A DNA stretch of 64,000 bases from Psychrobacter immobilis (GTDB lineage Bacteria > Pseudomonadota > Gammaproteobacteria > Pseudomonadales > Moraxellaceae): contig NZ_CAJGZN010000004.1 of assembly GCF_904846235.1 (NCBI RefSeq), positions 1 to 64,000 on the forward strand. Direction: 5' to 3'. Shown one piece after another: positions 1 through 10,063 of the stretch (the first letter of the stretch is position 1; every line of letters starts with the position of its first letter). A model generated the notes under the pieces. That model was not told where the DNA came from. It did not search any database and worked only from the letters and a program-made list of their open reading frames with translations. The position numbers and the translations under genes are program-made.

Positions 1-1080
1 ATTTAGTATGATATTAGAGAAAATTGCTAAAATCAGAGCAACTCTTTGAGTCTTCCATTCATTAATAGAAGCTTGATACCTTCCAAGTATTTTGTAAAAA
101 ACCATACCTTGGTTACCGATTAGAAGAATTATAACTATCCAAAACATATTTAGATAACTAGAGCCGTACAAAATATCTATTACAAATTTTCCGATGAAAT
201 AAAAAGCTAAAATTGATAAAATATTCAAAAATAAATTTAACTGAGCAAAGAAATATGTTTCTTTAAATACATCTTCTTTACTATAGGCATCACCAATTTT
301 TAAATATTTTGGATACAGTAGATTACCTATAGAATCAGGGATCACCCAAGCAAGCTTAGAAAAAACTGTTGCCGCAAAAAACACACCTACAGATTCTTTT
401 GTTTCGTAAAAGTCTAAGACATATACTGTTGAAGAATATAACAGCACTGCGAATAGCGTATTCGACATACTCTTAAAGCCATATTTCAAATACAGCCTAT
501 CTATTGACATTTTTATATTTATTATTTTTATTTTTGGCTTATAACTCATTGGTACTACGACTGCTAATACTAGAAACATAGAAAGCATATAAATCTTTAT
601 ATAGACACTGGAATCTATATCGCTATCTATAATATAAAACACTAGCAATATTAAAAATATTATTAAGTTTCTAACTAAGTTGATCAAACCATATTTATTG
701 AAAGAACTATTTAATAGATTAAATGCATTCAAGCTCTGGACAATAGCTAAAATATAACACACCACTATAAGAGAGCTATAGTATAAAATATTATTAGATA
801 ACGTGGAGGTAACTAACAGGAAAATGGATATAATAGTAAAGAACACTATGTTTTTATAAAAATTTTTTGAAAAAAATTCATTATTGTTTTTCGAAAAAAA
901 CAATAATGAATTATCCAACCCAAATACCAGGAAAATACTTAAAAAGGATAGGTCTGTTAGCCACTTACCTATAACACCATATTCGTATACTGTCAGTATA
1001 TTAGCTGATAATATTTGAATTAAAAATGCGCATAAAGTACCTAAAGTACTGTATGAAAGTATTTTATACAAATTATTCAT
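1..1080 (-). CDS. wzx: Wzx-type polysaccharide flippase, 3' end beyond window
   Basis: I translated this frame by hand from an ATG (codon at 1078-1080): it stays open for 360 codons and leaves the window without a stop. The protein starts MNNLYKILSYSTLGTL and is a run of hydrophobic segments split by short Lys/Asn/Tyr-rich loops, with the early FGLDNSLLF stretch seen in polysaccharide transport (MATE/PST) proteins. Flippases of this family carry lipid-linked repeat units across the inner membrane before polymerisation. The ATG overlaps the stop of the upstream acyltransferase by 8 bases, so the two are probably translationally coupled. The stretch is very AT-rich compared with wza-wzc, as is usual for the variable part of a K locus. 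A polymerase (Wzy) is less likely because of the N-terminal pattern, but is not excluded. Confidence 0.82.
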   Translation of the reverse strand, partial: MNNLYKILSYSTLGTLCAFLIQILSANILTVYEYGVIGKWLTDLSFLSIFLVFGLDNSLLFFSKNNNEFFSKNFYKNIVFFTIISIFLLVTSTLSNNILYYSSLIVVCYILAIVQSLNAFNLLNSSFNKYGLINLVRNLIIFLILLVFYIIDSDIDSSVYIKIYMLSMFLVLAVVVPMSYKPKIKIINIKMSIDRLYLKYGFKSMSNTLFAVLLYSSTVYVLDFYETKESVGVFFAATVFSKLAWVIPDSIGNLLYPKYLKIGDAYSKEDVFKETYFFAQLNLFLNILSILAFYFIGKFVIDILYGSSYLNMFWIVIILLIGNQGMVFYKILGRYQASINEWKTQRVALILAIFSNIILN

Positions 1081-1669
1081 TAAAGTATTGCGCTGTATTA
1101 TGTATATTTTTTTTGACAATAGTAGCGGGGTTCCCTGCTACTATTGTCCCTTCTGGAACATTCTTTGTTACAACCGATCTAGCGGCAATTATGCTATTAT
1201 CTTCGATAGTAACTCCTTTGAGTATAAGGCTATCTTTTCCGATCCAAGTATTTTCACCTATAACGATTTTAGCTTTATCTGAATACTTCCATTTTTTATA
1301 CTCTGGTACTCCACCAGATACGTTCATAACATTTCTGTCAGCAGGATGTACTGGATGATTATTATTATCAATAATATCAACTCTCGTCGAAATCATAGCC
1401 AGTTTCTTTACGTAAACTGAATCCGTAGATCCTATAATAGAAAATGGTCCGAAATGCACATCCTCTTCAATGACTATTTTTCCTCCAGATACATGTAGAG
1501 TGCCAAATATTCTAGCATTATCTTTAATTATTATGTCCCTTGGAGAACTGCCGTTAGATACTATAATCTTAGTATGTCTGCCAAAAGTGACATTTTTTCC
1601 AATTACAGCCTTTTTAGAAAATTTGAAACGCCAATATGATTGTGCAAATTTCAGTATAAGTTTTTTCAC
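1073..1669 (-). CDS. left-handed beta-helix acyltransferase (WbbJ/maa-like)
   Basis: A 198-residue protein with hexapeptide repeats from about residue 20 (IGKNVTFGRHTKIIVS) to the end (IGENTWIGKDSLILKGVTIE, then NSIIAARSVVTKNVPEG and AGNPATIVKK). This is the classic end of the trimeric CoA-dependent acyltransferases such as WbbJ, NodL and maltose acetyltransferase. The segment DNNNHPVHPADR carries the His typical of the active site. In this locus it most likely O- or N-acetylates a capsule sugar in the cytoplasm. It lies 28 bases downstream of the epimerase gene and overlaps the flippase start. It is lower in GC than the upstream genes. The acceptor sugar cannot be read from the sequence. Confidence 0.85.
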   Translation of the reverse strand: MKKLILKFAQSYWRFKFSKKAVIGKNVTFGRHTKIIVSNGSSPRDIIIKDNARIFGTLHVSGGKIVIEEDVHFGPFSIIGSTDSVYVKKLAMISTRVDIIDNNNHPVHPADRNVMNVSGGVPEYKKWKYSDKAKIVIGENTWIGKDSLILKGVTIEDNSIIAARSVVTKNVPEGTIVAGNPATIVKKNIHNTAQYFNE

Positions 1670-1697
1670 TATTTTAACCTCTCTAGAGTCTCAATAC

Positions 1698-2717
1698 TTA
1701 CTCAGATATATAGTGTTTGATTGCAACTTTAATACCTTGAGAGATACTAAAATCAGGAAAATACCCTAATTTTCTTTTCGCTTTGCTAATATCAGCTTGA
1801 CTATGCTTCACATCGCCTACTCTAAAATCACGATATATCGCCTCTTTATTGTAGCTTACACCATTGGCTTGTAGTGTATTTTTGATACAATCAAAAAGTG
1901 TATTAAGAGTAGTACGGTCTCCAACAGCAATATTATAGACTTGACCTTTGGCATCAGGATTGGTCGTGGTCGCTGCTAAGATGTTGGCTTGTACTGCATT
2001 TTCAATAAAGTTAAAGTCTCGGCTGGTTTCGCCATCGCCATTGATAAAAATATCTTCATCTTTAATCATCGCTGCTGTCCATTTAGGAATCACTGCAGCA
2101 TAAGCGCCGTCTGGCGTTTGACGCTTACCAAAGATATTAAAATATCGTAAACCAATGGTCTTAAAGCCATAAGTACGTGCAAATACTTCTGCATATAGCT
2201 CGTTGACATACTTTGTTACCGCGTAAGGTGAAAGCGGTTTGCCAATGTTATCTTCTATCTTAGGTAGTGCTGGATGATCCCCATAGGTAGAGCTGCTAGC
2301 AGCATAGGTGAAGCTAGACACTTCAGCATCACGAGCGGCAGTCAATATGTTTAGGAAACCTGTAATATTTGCACTATTGGTAGTGATTGGGTCTTTGATA
2401 GATCGGGGCACAGAACCTAGTGCAGCTTGATGTAATACATAATCTACGTCAGCGCAGGCTGTCTGACAGTCCTCAAAATTTCGGATATCACCTTCAATAA
2501 AACGAAAGTTTTGCCACTGCTTATCATTCACTTGTGACTGTACTTCATCCAAGTTGTGCTGAAAGCCTGTGGCAAAATTATCCAACCCTACAACGGTTTG
2601 GTTAAGCTTTAGTAAGGTCTCGAGCAGATTTGAGCCAATGAACCCTGCGACACCTGTAATCAGCCATGTTTTTTTATCTATTAACAGTTCTTCTTTGACT
2701 TGTTCATACTTTGACAT
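1698..2717 (-). CDS. wbpP: UDP-N-acetylglucosamine (uronate) C4-epimerase, WbpP/TviC type
   Basis: An extended SDR with the NAD-binding GVAGFIGSN near the N terminus, the catalytic Ser cluster [11 protein letters not shown] and YAVTK (Tyr-x3-Lys). The N-terminal pattern (MSKYEQ, then [20 protein letters not shown]) matches Pseudomonas WbpP and Salmonella TviC, which interconvert UDP-GlcNAc/UDP-GalNAc and their uronic acids. I place the start at the ATG at 2717 because GGAAAG lies at the right distance; a TTG four codons upstream would be an extension. It directly follows the UDP-HexNAc 6-dehydrogenase gene. Together they should make UDP-GalNAcA, the precursor used for Vi-like and many Acinetobacter capsules. 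GalE-type activity on non-acetylated sugars is an alternative, but the WbpP-like N-terminal helix argues against it. Confidence 0.9.
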   Translation of the reverse strand: MSKYEQVKEELLIDKKTWLITGVAGFIGSNLLETLLKLNQTVVGLDNFATGFQHNLDEVQSQVNDKQWQNFRFIEGDIRNFEDCQTACADVDYVLHQAALGSVPRSIKDPITTNSANITGFLNILTAARDAEVSSFTYAASSSTYGDHPALPKIEDNIGKPLSPYAVTKYVNELYAEVFARTYGFKTIGLRYFNIFGKRQTPDGAYAAVIPKWTAAMIKDEDIFINGDGETSRDFNFIENAVQANILAATTTNPDAKGQVYNIAVGDRTTLNTLFDCIKNTLQANGVSYNKEAIYRDFRVGDVKHSQADISKAKRKLGYFPDFSISQGIKVAIKHYISE

Positions 2718-2747
2718 AATGCTTTCCAATCTTAATGTATGGATGAT

Positions 2748-4025
2748 TTATAGACGAATATCAGTTTCATCTTTGGTAAACAGATACTTCAAGTCATACA
2801 ATACATGATTGTCACGACCTAAATTTCGAATGGCAGGGACGCCCATAGCTGCAAACTCTTGATGTGCTACCGCTAGGATAATACCATCGTATTGACCAGC
2901 ACTTGGCTCAGTGATTGGTGAAATATCATATTCATGCTCAGCTTCGCTGGCATCAACCCATGGATCATAGACATCAACATCAATGTTATATTCTTGCAAT
3001 TCATGCACAATATCAATAATTTTGGTATTACGTACATCTGGGCAATTTTCTTTAAAGCTCAGTCCTAGGATTAGTACTTTGGCACCTTCTACTTGAATGC
3101 GTTTTTTGATCATGGTTTTGATCAGCTGTGTAGTGACATATTCACCCATACCATCATTAAGGCGGCGTCCTGCCAAGATAATCTCAGGGTTATAGCCAAT
3201 AGCTTGTGCTTTATGGGTTAGATAGTAAGGGTCAACGCCGATACAGTGCCCACCGACCAGACCTGGGCGGAATGGTAAGAAGTTCCATTTGGTGCCTGCT
3301 GCTTCTAACACAGCTTGTGTATCGATACCCATCTTATTGAAGATGACTGCAAGCTCGTTAATGAGAGCAATATTGACATCGCGCTGCGTATTTTCAATGA
3401 CCTTTGCTGCCTCAGCAACCTTAATAGATGCTGCTTTATGCGTACCTGCAGTAATAACAAGGTTGTACACTTCGTCTACTAAGTCAGCGACCTCTGGCGT
3501 GGAGCCCGCAGTTACCTTCAAGATATTGGTGACACGGTGCTCTTTATCACCTGGGTTAATACGTTCTGGGCTATAACCCGCATAAAAGTCTTTATTGAAA
3601 GTAAGCCCTGATACCTGCTCTAGTACAGGAATACAAACTTCTTCAGTCGCGCCAGGATAAACGGTTGATTCATAAACGACGATATCACCTTTTTCTAGAA
3701 CACTGCCGATTGCTTCCGATGCTTTGATAAGCGGTGTTAAGTCAGGTTGTTTGTAGTCATCAATAGGCGTGGGTACAGTCACAATAAAGAAATTACATTC
3801 TTTCAAAGCGTTAATATCTGAGCTATAGCTCAACTGGGTGGCCTGTGCCAGCTCTTCTGCACTGACTTCTAGCGTATGGTCAATACCTGATGACAACTCA
3901 CCAATACGTTTTGCATTAATATCGAAGCCAATCACAGGACGATATTTGCCAAACTCTACTGCCAACGGCAAGCCGACGTAGCCTAAACCAATTACTGCGA
4001 TTTTAATATCATTAACAGTTAACAT
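2748..4025 (-). CDS. tviB: UDP-N-acetyl-D-glucosamine 6-dehydrogenase, TviB/WbpO type
   Basis: A 425-residue UDP-sugar dehydrogenase. The N-terminal Rossmann motif is [19 protein letters not shown], the middle domain has [14 protein letters not shown] and [12 protein letters not shown], and the catalytic Cys is about residue 261 in [15 protein letters not shown]. The C-terminal UDP-binding domain contains [15 protein letters not shown]. Length and motifs fit the Vi-antigen TviB/VipA and WbpO group rather than UDP-glucose dehydrogenase. It oxidises UDP-HexNAc to the uronate with two NAD+ in the cytoplasm. The ATG has GAGG seven bases upstream. It lies 30 bases before the epimerase gene and downstream of the 4,6-dehydratase, in one operon. 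Confidence 0.92.
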   Translation of the reverse strand: MLTVNDIKIAVIGLGYVGLPLAVEFGKYRPVIGFDINAKRIGELSSGIDHTLEVSAEELAQATQLSYSSDINALKECNFFIVTVPTPIDDYKQPDLTPLIKASEAIGSVLEKGDIVVYESTVYPGATEEVCIPVLEQVSGLTFNKDFYAGYSPERINPGDKEHRVTNILKVTAGSTPEVADLVDEVYNLVITAGTHKAASIKVAEAAKVIENTQRDVNIALINELAVIFNKMGIDTQAVLEAAGTKWNFLPFRPGLVGGHCIGVDPYYLTHKAQAIGYNPEIILAGRRLNDGMGEYVTTQLIKTMIKKRIQVEGAKVLILGLSFKENCPDVRNTKIIDIVHELQEYNIDVDVYDPWVDASEAEHEYDISPITEPSAGQYDGIILAVAHQEFAAMGVPAIRNLGRDNHVLYDLKYLFTKDETDIRL

Positions 4026-4081
4026 GATGGTTCCTCAAAAATTTATTACCCATTGTTTAAAATTATATTACTGATCAAGTG

Positions 4082-6046
4082 TTATATTGTCTGTGTATCA
4101 TCCTGCCGATAACCTGCCACAAATGTTGTTAATTGAGATTTTAGCCACACAACATCATCTTCTTTCGCTTTATCAGGTGTATGCGTCAAGACTTCCTCAA
4201 TATCATGTAATGGGAAGCTGTGTTCCATCGCTTGCATAATAAGAGGATGCTCAGTCGTTTCGATGTTGTCATCTCCAATGATCAACTCTTCATAGAGCTT
4301 TTCGCCTGGACGCAAACCTGTAAACATTATCTCAATATCACCGTTAGGATGATTATCATCTTTGACCTCACAGCCACTTAAATGAATCATGCGCCGTGCC
4401 AGATCGACAATTTTTACAGGATTACCCATATCGAGAACAAAGACTTCTCCACCTTTGGCCATAGCACCTGCTTGTATCACTAAATTTGCTGCCTCTGGTA
4501 TCGTCATAAAATAGCGCGTGACATCAGGGTGGGTAACAGTAATCGGAAGCCCCTGCTCAATCTGCTTGGTAAAAACAGGTACCACTGAGCCAGATGAACC
4601 AAGTACATTGCCAAAGCGCACCATACTGATACAGGTTTTATTACTGATTTTACTGAGCCCCTGGCAAGTCAACTCGGCCATACGTTTAGTCGCTCCCATA
4701 ACGTTGGTGGGCCGCACCGCTTTATCTGTAGAGATAAGTACAAATGTGTCAACCTCGGCGCGTATGGCGGCACACGCGCAGTGATAGGTACCTTTGGTAT
4801 TATTAATCAATCCTTCAAAAGGATTAAACTCAACAATAGGTACGTGCTTATAAGCTGCTGCATGATATACCGTCTGTATACTGTATTCCTGAAACACACG
4901 ATATAACTTATCCTCATTAGTAACATTGCCAATAAGAGCGACTATCTGAATATCCTGATATTCAGGATTACGTTTCTGCTTAGCGAGCAACTCTTGATGG
5001 ATGCTATAGAGTGCAAATTCAGACACTTCGTACAGCACCAGACATTGCGGTTTATTTTTGATAATCTGCCTGCACAGCTCACTACCAATAGAACCACCAG
5101 CACCCGTAACTAGCACGTTTTTGCTTGTGATATTTTTAGCAAGCAGACGTTCATCAGGCTCAACAGTTTGCCTATCAAGCACATCCAAAATATCAATCTT
5201 ATGCATATGGCTGACAGTCACTTTTTCATCAGCAATCTCTTGTAAACTGGGGAGCTCTTTTATCTTGATGGATATATCTGCCAGTTTATTGATAATCTGA
5301 CGTTTACGAGCGCGACTGATAGAGGGTACTGCCAAAAAAATTTGCGCAATATTAAGCTCATCAACTATCTCAATAAGATCTTGGGCTGCGTTAATCTTTT
5401 TACCTAGCACATATGCGCCTGTTAACTGCGGATCATCATCAACAAACGCTACCACATTATACTTATGTGAATTTCTCAAGCCTTCTAATAGTTTTTGCCC
5501 TGCATGCCCTGCACCATAAATGACAACATTATCTAGATCTGACATATTTTTTTGATGTTCTACAGCATTCTTTTGCCAACGTGTTAATAATTCCTTTATA
5601 GTTAACCTACTGTTCCACAGCCAAATAAAGAACATGAATAAAAACAAAATGGGTGCTGAGCGCGGTATGGTTGGCAAGACTTCAAAATACAATATAACCT
5701 CATATAGTATAATAAGTACAAAAAACAACTGTAATACACGTCCCATCAATGAATCAAAAAACCCGCGCGCTACACCTCTATAAAAACCTATAAGATGCAA
5801 ACTAATGATAGGAATCAGAGCGTATAAACATAACGATAATAATGGAATATGAGCGTCCATATAACCAAAACGTAATGATAAGGCAAAAAATAGACATACT
5901 ACTGCCATTAAAAAATCAGCAGTAGTTAGAATGCTCTTTTTGACACTGCGAGGTAATGCCAGCAGTTGCAGAACCATGCGCTGTAACTGACTGGGACTGT
6001 CGTAACTTTCTTGAGACCTAAGATCACCATTTGGCTCAATATTCAT
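4082..6046 (-). CDS. membrane-anchored UDP-GlcNAc 4,6-dehydratase (WbpM/PglF/Gdr family)
   Basis: A 654-residue nucleoside-diphosphate sugar dehydratase. About four hydrophobic helices fill residues 35-145, a CoA-binding-like Rossmann domain follows (VIYGAGHAGQKLL), and the catalytic SDR domain begins with VTGAGGSIGSELCRQ. The active-site stretch STDKAVRPTNVMGATKR has Met in place of the usual Tyr of YxxxK, as in WbpM, PglF and FlaA1 relatives. These enzymes make the 4-keto-6-deoxy intermediate for QuiNAc, FucNAc or bacillosamine-type sugars, often the first sugar of the repeat unit. It sits just downstream of wzc, where Acinetobacter K loci also carry dehydratase genes. The partner aminotransferase or reductase must lie beyond the left edge. 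Confidence 0.9.
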   Translation of the reverse strand: MNIEPNGDLRSQESYDSPSQLQRMVLQLLALPRSVKKSILTTADFLMAVVCLFFALSLRFGYMDAHIPLLSLCLYALIPIISLHLIGFYRGVARGFFDSLMGRVLQLFFVLIILYEVILYFEVLPTIPRSAPILFLFMFFIWLWNSRLTIKELLTRWQKNAVEHQKNMSDLDNVVIYGAGHAGQKLLEGLRNSHKYNVVAFVDDDPQLTGAYVLGKKINAAQDLIEIVDELNIAQIFLAVPSISRARKRQIINKLADISIKIKELPSLQEIADEKVTVSHMHKIDILDVLDRQTVEPDERLLAKNITSKNVLVTGAGGSIGSELCRQIIKNKPQCLVLYEVSEFALYSIHQELLAKQKRNPEYQDIQIVALIGNVTNEDKLYRVFQEYSIQTVYHAAAYKHVPIVEFNPFEGLINNTKGTYHCACAAIRAEVDTFVLISTDKAVRPTNVMGATKRMAELTCQGLSKISNKTCISMVRFGNVLGSSGSVVPVFTKQIEQGLPITVTHPDVTRYFMTIPEAANLVIQAGAMAKGGEVFVLDMGNPVKIVDLARRMIHLSGCEVKDDNHPNGDIEIMFTGLRPGEKLYEELIIGDDNIETTEHPLIMQAMEHSFPLHDIEEVLTHTPDKAKEDDVVWLKSQLTTFVAGYRQDDTQTI

Positions 6047-6076
6047 AAATTTAATACTCAGCTGATATATTGATGA

Positions 6077-8317
6077 TTATTTATTGTTGCCATAGGCATA
6101 ATTATAATGATAGCTGTATTTGCTCATAATACCTTGCTGTACATCATTCAAAATAATTCCATCCACTTCTATATTTGCTTTATTCATTTGATTGACAGCA
6201 TAGACCAGTTGTCCCTCAATTGAGTTATCATATCTAGTTACCATAAGTACTTTGTCAGCATATTGCGCCAGTATCATTGCATCAGAAGCTGCAAGTATCG
6301 GTGGTGTATCAATAATAATATAGTCATAGCGTAAGCCTAGCTCTTTCATTAAACCATTAAGCCTACTATTAGACAGTAGTGATGCAGGATTACGTGGATG
6401 CTCACCCCTAGGCATAAAATCGATATTATCTATCCCTGTCGAATGAATAAAATGACTAAGCTCTCCTGATGAAACCGTATTACCTTGTAGTGACGTATTG
6501 TCATGCTGTGAAAGGTAATCGGCTAAGCCATTGTCTTGATTCATACTGAACATCTTGTGCAACTCACCCAAGCGCATGTCTGCATCCATGATCAGTACTT
6601 TTTTATCGAGCTGAGCAAAAACTTCTGTTAAGTTAGCAGAAATAAATGATTTACCAACGCCAGGACTCTCGCCAGTAATTAAAATAACCTTAGCTCTTTG
6701 AGCTACTTGCTCTGCTGTCGGCATACCGAACATCAGGCTCGTTCTTAAGCTTTTGATGGCTTCATAACTCAAGCTGTTACTATCAGCATAAGCCAGCAAA
6801 CGATTAGGCGCTTTTTTATCTTTACGTAATCTGGTTAGTAGAGGTGAACGGGGTATCGTCGCGACCACAGATACGCCTGTTTTTGCTTCGATACGTTCAG
6901 GGTCTTTAACCACATTTCTAAGCATGTTTTTCAGGAGTACGAGCATTGTTCCAAGCATCGTCCCTAATAACATCGCCAATATGATAATTTGTAGTTTCTT
7001 TGGTGCGATCGCTCGGTGGGTACTGATTGGTAAATCAATAATGCGAGCAAAACCAATTTGACCAGCTTTGACGATCTTTAACTGTTCGTAGTTTTTGAGT
7101 AGCGTGAGATAGATCTCTCTGTTGATCGTCGTATCAGCCGATAGTTGTAAAAACTCTCTTTGTATCTCAGGTAATCCTGCAATAGTGTTATCTATTTCTT
7201 GTCTTCTAGCATTAAGTACTGCAAGTTGATCATTGATCTGGATTACTAATGGATGCTCTTCCGTATAATAAGTAGTGAGATCCGCTTTTTTCAATTTTAG
7301 CTCATTGAGTTGCAGCTCAATTTGCGAGCTTTCGGTTAAGAGCAACTCGGCTTCTTTTGCCACATCAATAGTACCGTACTTTTTACGGAATTCATTGAAG
7401 ATTGCTTCAGAATCTTCCAACCTTTTCTTTAGGGTTGGAATTTGAGTTTCCATAAAGCTGATGGTTTTAGTGGTTTCTTCAGAACCACGAGACTGATTTT
7501 GATCAATATAAGATAAAACGATTTGTTTTAGGATCAAACTGGTTTGTTGCTGATTGGCTCCGGTCATAGACAACTGAATAATGCCAGTCTGCTTGCCCTT
7601 TTCAACCACAGATAAAGCACTATTTAACCGCTCTGTCGTCATTTGAAGAGACTGCTTAGTAAGATTGATTGAATAACCATCGGCAGGTAAATTATTTACT
7701 GTGATTTGAATTTGACCATCTATGCCTCTGAACTGCTGGGGCTGACCTATCTCACCTTTGAAATCTTCAAAGTCATTACTCAAGATAAATCCAGTCTCTG
7801 AGCGCATCAAGCTAAATGATTGATTTAAATACTCTTGAGATACATTAAACTGACTAATTTCTACTTCACCATCTTTAGTTTTAAGTGATACACCTTCAGG
7901 TTTGTTTATTTGAGTCGCAGTACTATTACTTTTTATTCTATCTAAGGTGCCAACATTAGGGTCAGATAGGCGAATACGTAAATGCAATAAACTGACAACA
8001 GGCTCTAAAATCATACGCGACCTTATCAGCTCTGCCTCTGCCTCTGCTTTACTAGCTTCCGACCCTATTAACTCAGAAATATCAGCCCCTAGTGCTGCAA
8101 CTCCTTTGGAGTTCTCTTCAATTTGAATAAGTGCATCTGACTTAAAGGTAGGGTTGACATATCTACTATACAAAACCCCAATTATCAGGCCTAACACAGC
8201 AAAAAATACGATGATTTTCCAACCACGCAAAATGGCAAACAGCAGCGCCATAAGATCAATGTCATCATTATCTTCTTTCGAAACAGGGTTTGATAAATTT
8301 TTCGAATCTGTACTCAT
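6077..8317 (-). CDS. wzc: polysaccharide co-polymerase and tyrosine autokinase Wzc
   Basis: A 746-residue protein of classic BY-kinase layout. A first membrane helix lies near residue 35, a long periplasmic Wzz-like coiled-coil domain follows, and a second helix lies near residue 455 after the proline-rich APKKLQ region. The cytoplasmic kinase has Walker A GESPGVGKSF, Walker A' VLIMDADMR and Walker B DYIIIDTPP. The C terminus ends in a tyrosine cluster (YSYHYNYAY), the autophosphorylation site. Cycles of phosphorylation by Wzc and dephosphorylation by Wzb control capsule chain length and export through Wza. It lies 45 bases downstream of wzb. The Shine-Dalgarno before the ATG is poor. Confidence 0.95.
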   Translation of the reverse strand: MSTDSKNLSNPVSKEDNDDIDLMALLFAILRGWKIIVFFAVLGLIIGVLYSRYVNPTFKSDALIQIEENSKGVAALGADISELIGSEASKAEAEAELIRSRMILEPVVSLLHLRIRLSDPNVGTLDRIKSNSTATQINKPEGVSLKTKDGEVEISQFNVSQEYLNQSFSLMRSETGFILSNDFEDFKGEIGQPQQFRGIDGQIQITVNNLPADGYSINLTKQSLQMTTERLNSALSVVEKGKQTGIIQLSMTGANQQQTSLILKQIVLSYIDQNQSRGSEETTKTISFMETQIPTLKKRLEDSEAIFNEFRKKYGTIDVAKEAELLLTESSQIELQLNELKLKKADLTTYYTEEHPLVIQINDQLAVLNARRQEIDNTIAGLPEIQREFLQLSADTTINREIYLTLLKNYEQLKIVKAGQIGFARIIDLPISTHRAIAPKKLQIIILAMLLGTMLGTMLVLLKNMLRNVVKDPERIEAKTGVSVVATIPRSPLLTRLRKDKKAPNRLLAYADSNSLSYEAIKSLRTSLMFGMPTAEQVAQRAKVILITGESPGVGKSFISANLTEVFAQLDKKVLIMDADMRLGELHKMFSMNQDNGLADYLSQHDNTSLQGNTVSSGELSHFIHSTGIDNIDFMPRGEHPRNPASLLSNSRLNGLMKELGLRYDYIIIDTPPILAASDAMILAQYADKVLMVTRYDNSIEGQLVYAVNQMNKANIEVDGIILNDVQQGIMSKYSYHYNYAYGNNK

Positions 8318-8362
8318 AACTATAGGTCTACCACTTCAGCTTGTTCATCGGATAAGCATTGC

Positions 8363-8794
8363 TTAGCTAATTTTATCGGCCCACTGATCTAGACCATCAA
8401 CAATATCTTGATATGCTGTCTCAAAAGCGCTCATTTCATGTTTATATGGGTCAGCAATATCCTTATTTTGCCAGTGACCAAGCTTAAAAGTTTTACCACG
8501 GCAAAATGGCCAACGTTCCTCAATCCATTTAGTCTGACTATCTGACATGGTAAAAATAAGGTCAGCTTTTTTTGCTAATTTTTCGTCGATTTGTTTGGCT
8601 ACATGGTCTGTAATATCTATCTGCTGTTCAGTCATAATTTTGAGAGCAGATGAATCTGCAGGATGCCCAATTAGAGCTCCAACGCCTGCGGAGTCAATTA
8701 CTTTGTTAGGATAACGCTTTTTTAGTAACGCTTCTGCCATCGGACTGCGGCAAATGTTACCAACACAAACGACCAAAATATTGTTAAACGCCAT
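8363..8794 (-). CDS. wzb: low-molecular-weight protein-tyrosine phosphatase Wzb
   Basis: A 143-residue cytoplasmic phosphatase. The P-loop VCVGNICRSPMAEALL gives the CX5R signature with Cys10 and Arg16, and the general-acid Asp is about residue 115 in IADPY. Length and both motifs are diagnostic for the family. It removes phosphate from the tyrosine tail of Wzc, encoded immediately downstream. It starts 12 bases after the end of wza, consistent with one transcript. Confidence 0.95.
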   Translation of the reverse strand: MAFNNILVVCVGNICRSPMAEALLKKRYPNKVIDSAGVGALIGHPADSSALKIMTEQQIDITDHVAKQIDEKLAKKADLIFTMSDSQTKWIEERWPFCRGKTFKLGHWQNKDIADPYKHEMSAFETAYQDIVDGLDQWADKIS

Positions 8795-8806
8795 AATTAT
8801 CGTTAC

Positions 8807-9919
8807 CTATAGAGTTGAAAAAGATCTAAGCGCAGTAGTAGAAGGTAGTAAGGCGCTAATAACACGATTCCAGCGCGTAAGACCAGTCGGGTCAACATAG
8901 ACAATATCATTAGGATACATCTCAAAACGATTAGCAAGCGCAAAGCTAGTAACCGTTTGCATATCTACATAATAAATATCAGTTGCTCTGGTATTGAGAT
9001 TGTCACGAACGACGTATATCTTGGCCGCATTTGCAGTATTAGAATTGAGACCTTTGGATTCCCCTAAAACTTGTGCCAAGCTGATACCTTGCTCTAAGAT
9101 GGGTACTGGCTCCACTTGTCCAAACTCTCCCAACACGTATACCTTATTACGTTCTTGGCTATTGACATGGATAGAGTCACCGTCTTGTAAATAAATTTGG
9201 TTAGCAGAAGCACCCATCTGTCGTAACGACTGTAATCCTATATTATAGCTTGTGCCTTTACGGTTCAGCACAACATTGTTTGAATCACCCGTAGGCGTTG
9301 CACCACCTGCCATAGAAATTGCCCCATATAGAGAAACGGGCACATCAGCAATAGGGAACTCACCGGGCTGCTTAACTTCGCCATCGATAAAAAACTTGTT
9401 ACCACGATAATTAATGATTTTCACTTGTGGATCTGGATACTTGAGATAACGCTGAAGACGACTTTGTAAGTTCGCTGTAAATTGTGGCACACTCATACCG
9501 CTAGCTTTTATACGACCAATAAGTGGGAACTGGATAAACCCTTGCTGATCTATAGGAAAACCAGATGCATATGGATTGGATGCACTACTACTGTTGGTCA
9601 AAGGAGGCGCTATGTCAGGATAACCTACCAAGGTAATACCTAAAATATCTCCTCTAGCAATACGGTAATCCACTTGACCAGACGTATTAATCAAACGTAT
9701 TAAATCACTACTCGGTGTGATCGTTTTTTTCGCTGGTAATGTTGCTAAATTTAAGGGCTGAACATTAAACTCTATACCACTCTCTGCAGTAAAAGATCCA
9801 CTGGGTGGTAACTGACCAGCTTGAAGCCCAGAATTGATGGTTGTAGTAGCACACCCAGTAGACCATAGCACCACAAGTAACAAACTTGAGGCATTTAATA
9901 ATTTAAGAGACTGTCGCAT
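8807..9919 (-). CDS. wza: outer-membrane polysaccharide export lipoprotein Wza
   Basis: A 370-residue polysaccharide export protein. The signal peptide ends in a lipobox (WSTGCATT, Cys23), followed by a polysaccharide export domain (YRIARGDILGITLVGYPDI) and SLBB repeats (FFIDGEVKQPGEFPI, KVYVLGEFGQVEPVPI). The C-terminal helix region should form the octameric outer-membrane channel. I chose the ATG at 9919 because AAAGG lies at good spacing; an in-frame ATG at 9940 would add seven residues with no ribosome-binding site. It is the first gene of the capsule operon and is preceded by a promoter and a strong hairpin inside the inferred leader. Confidence 0.95.
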   Translation of the reverse strand: MRQSLKLLNASSLLLVVLWSTGCATTTINSGLQAGQLPPSGSFTAESGIEFNVQPLNLATLPAKKTITPSSDLIRLINTSGQVDYRIARGDILGITLVGYPDIAPPLTNSSSASNPYASGFPIDQQGFIQFPLIGRIKASGMSVPQFTANLQSRLQRYLKYPDPQVKIINYRGNKFFIDGEVKQPGEFPIADVPVSLYGAISMAGGATPTGDSNNVVLNRKGTSYNIGLQSLRQMGASANQIYLQDGDSIHVNSQERNKVYVLGEFGQVEPVPILEQGISLAQVLGESKGLNSNTANAAKIYVVRDNLNTRATDIYYVDMQTVTSFALANRFEMYPNDIVYVDPTGLTRWNRVISALLPSTTALRSFSTL

Positions 9920-9984
9920 AATATAAACCTTTCGAATCATAGCAACATATCGTAGTAAACAGTAGCTATTAAAAATAATCGTTA

Positions 9985-10039
9985 TGCAAAAAAATGGGCT
10001 TCTTTTTGTATAAAGCTTTATGCAAAAAGAAGCCCATTT
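9985..10039 (-). terminator. long terminator-like hairpin in the wza 5' leader
   Basis: Arms of 17 bases at 9992-10008 (AAATGGGCTTCTTTTTG) and 10023-10039 are exact reverse complements. The loop itself contains a 12-base self-complementary core (ATAAAGCTTTAT), so the whole is one near-perfect palindrome of 48 bases broken only by one T/G pair. Read on the minus strand, the hairpin is followed by eight or nine U residues (complement of the A-run at 9986-9994), the form of an intrinsic terminator. It ends about 66 bases before the wza ATG and lies downstream of the best promoter. It may therefore act as an attenuator. Ending readthrough from the gene upstream is the simpler alternative. Confidence 0.75.
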
Positions 10040-10063
10040 GTTAAAAAAACCTATTCTAGCATA

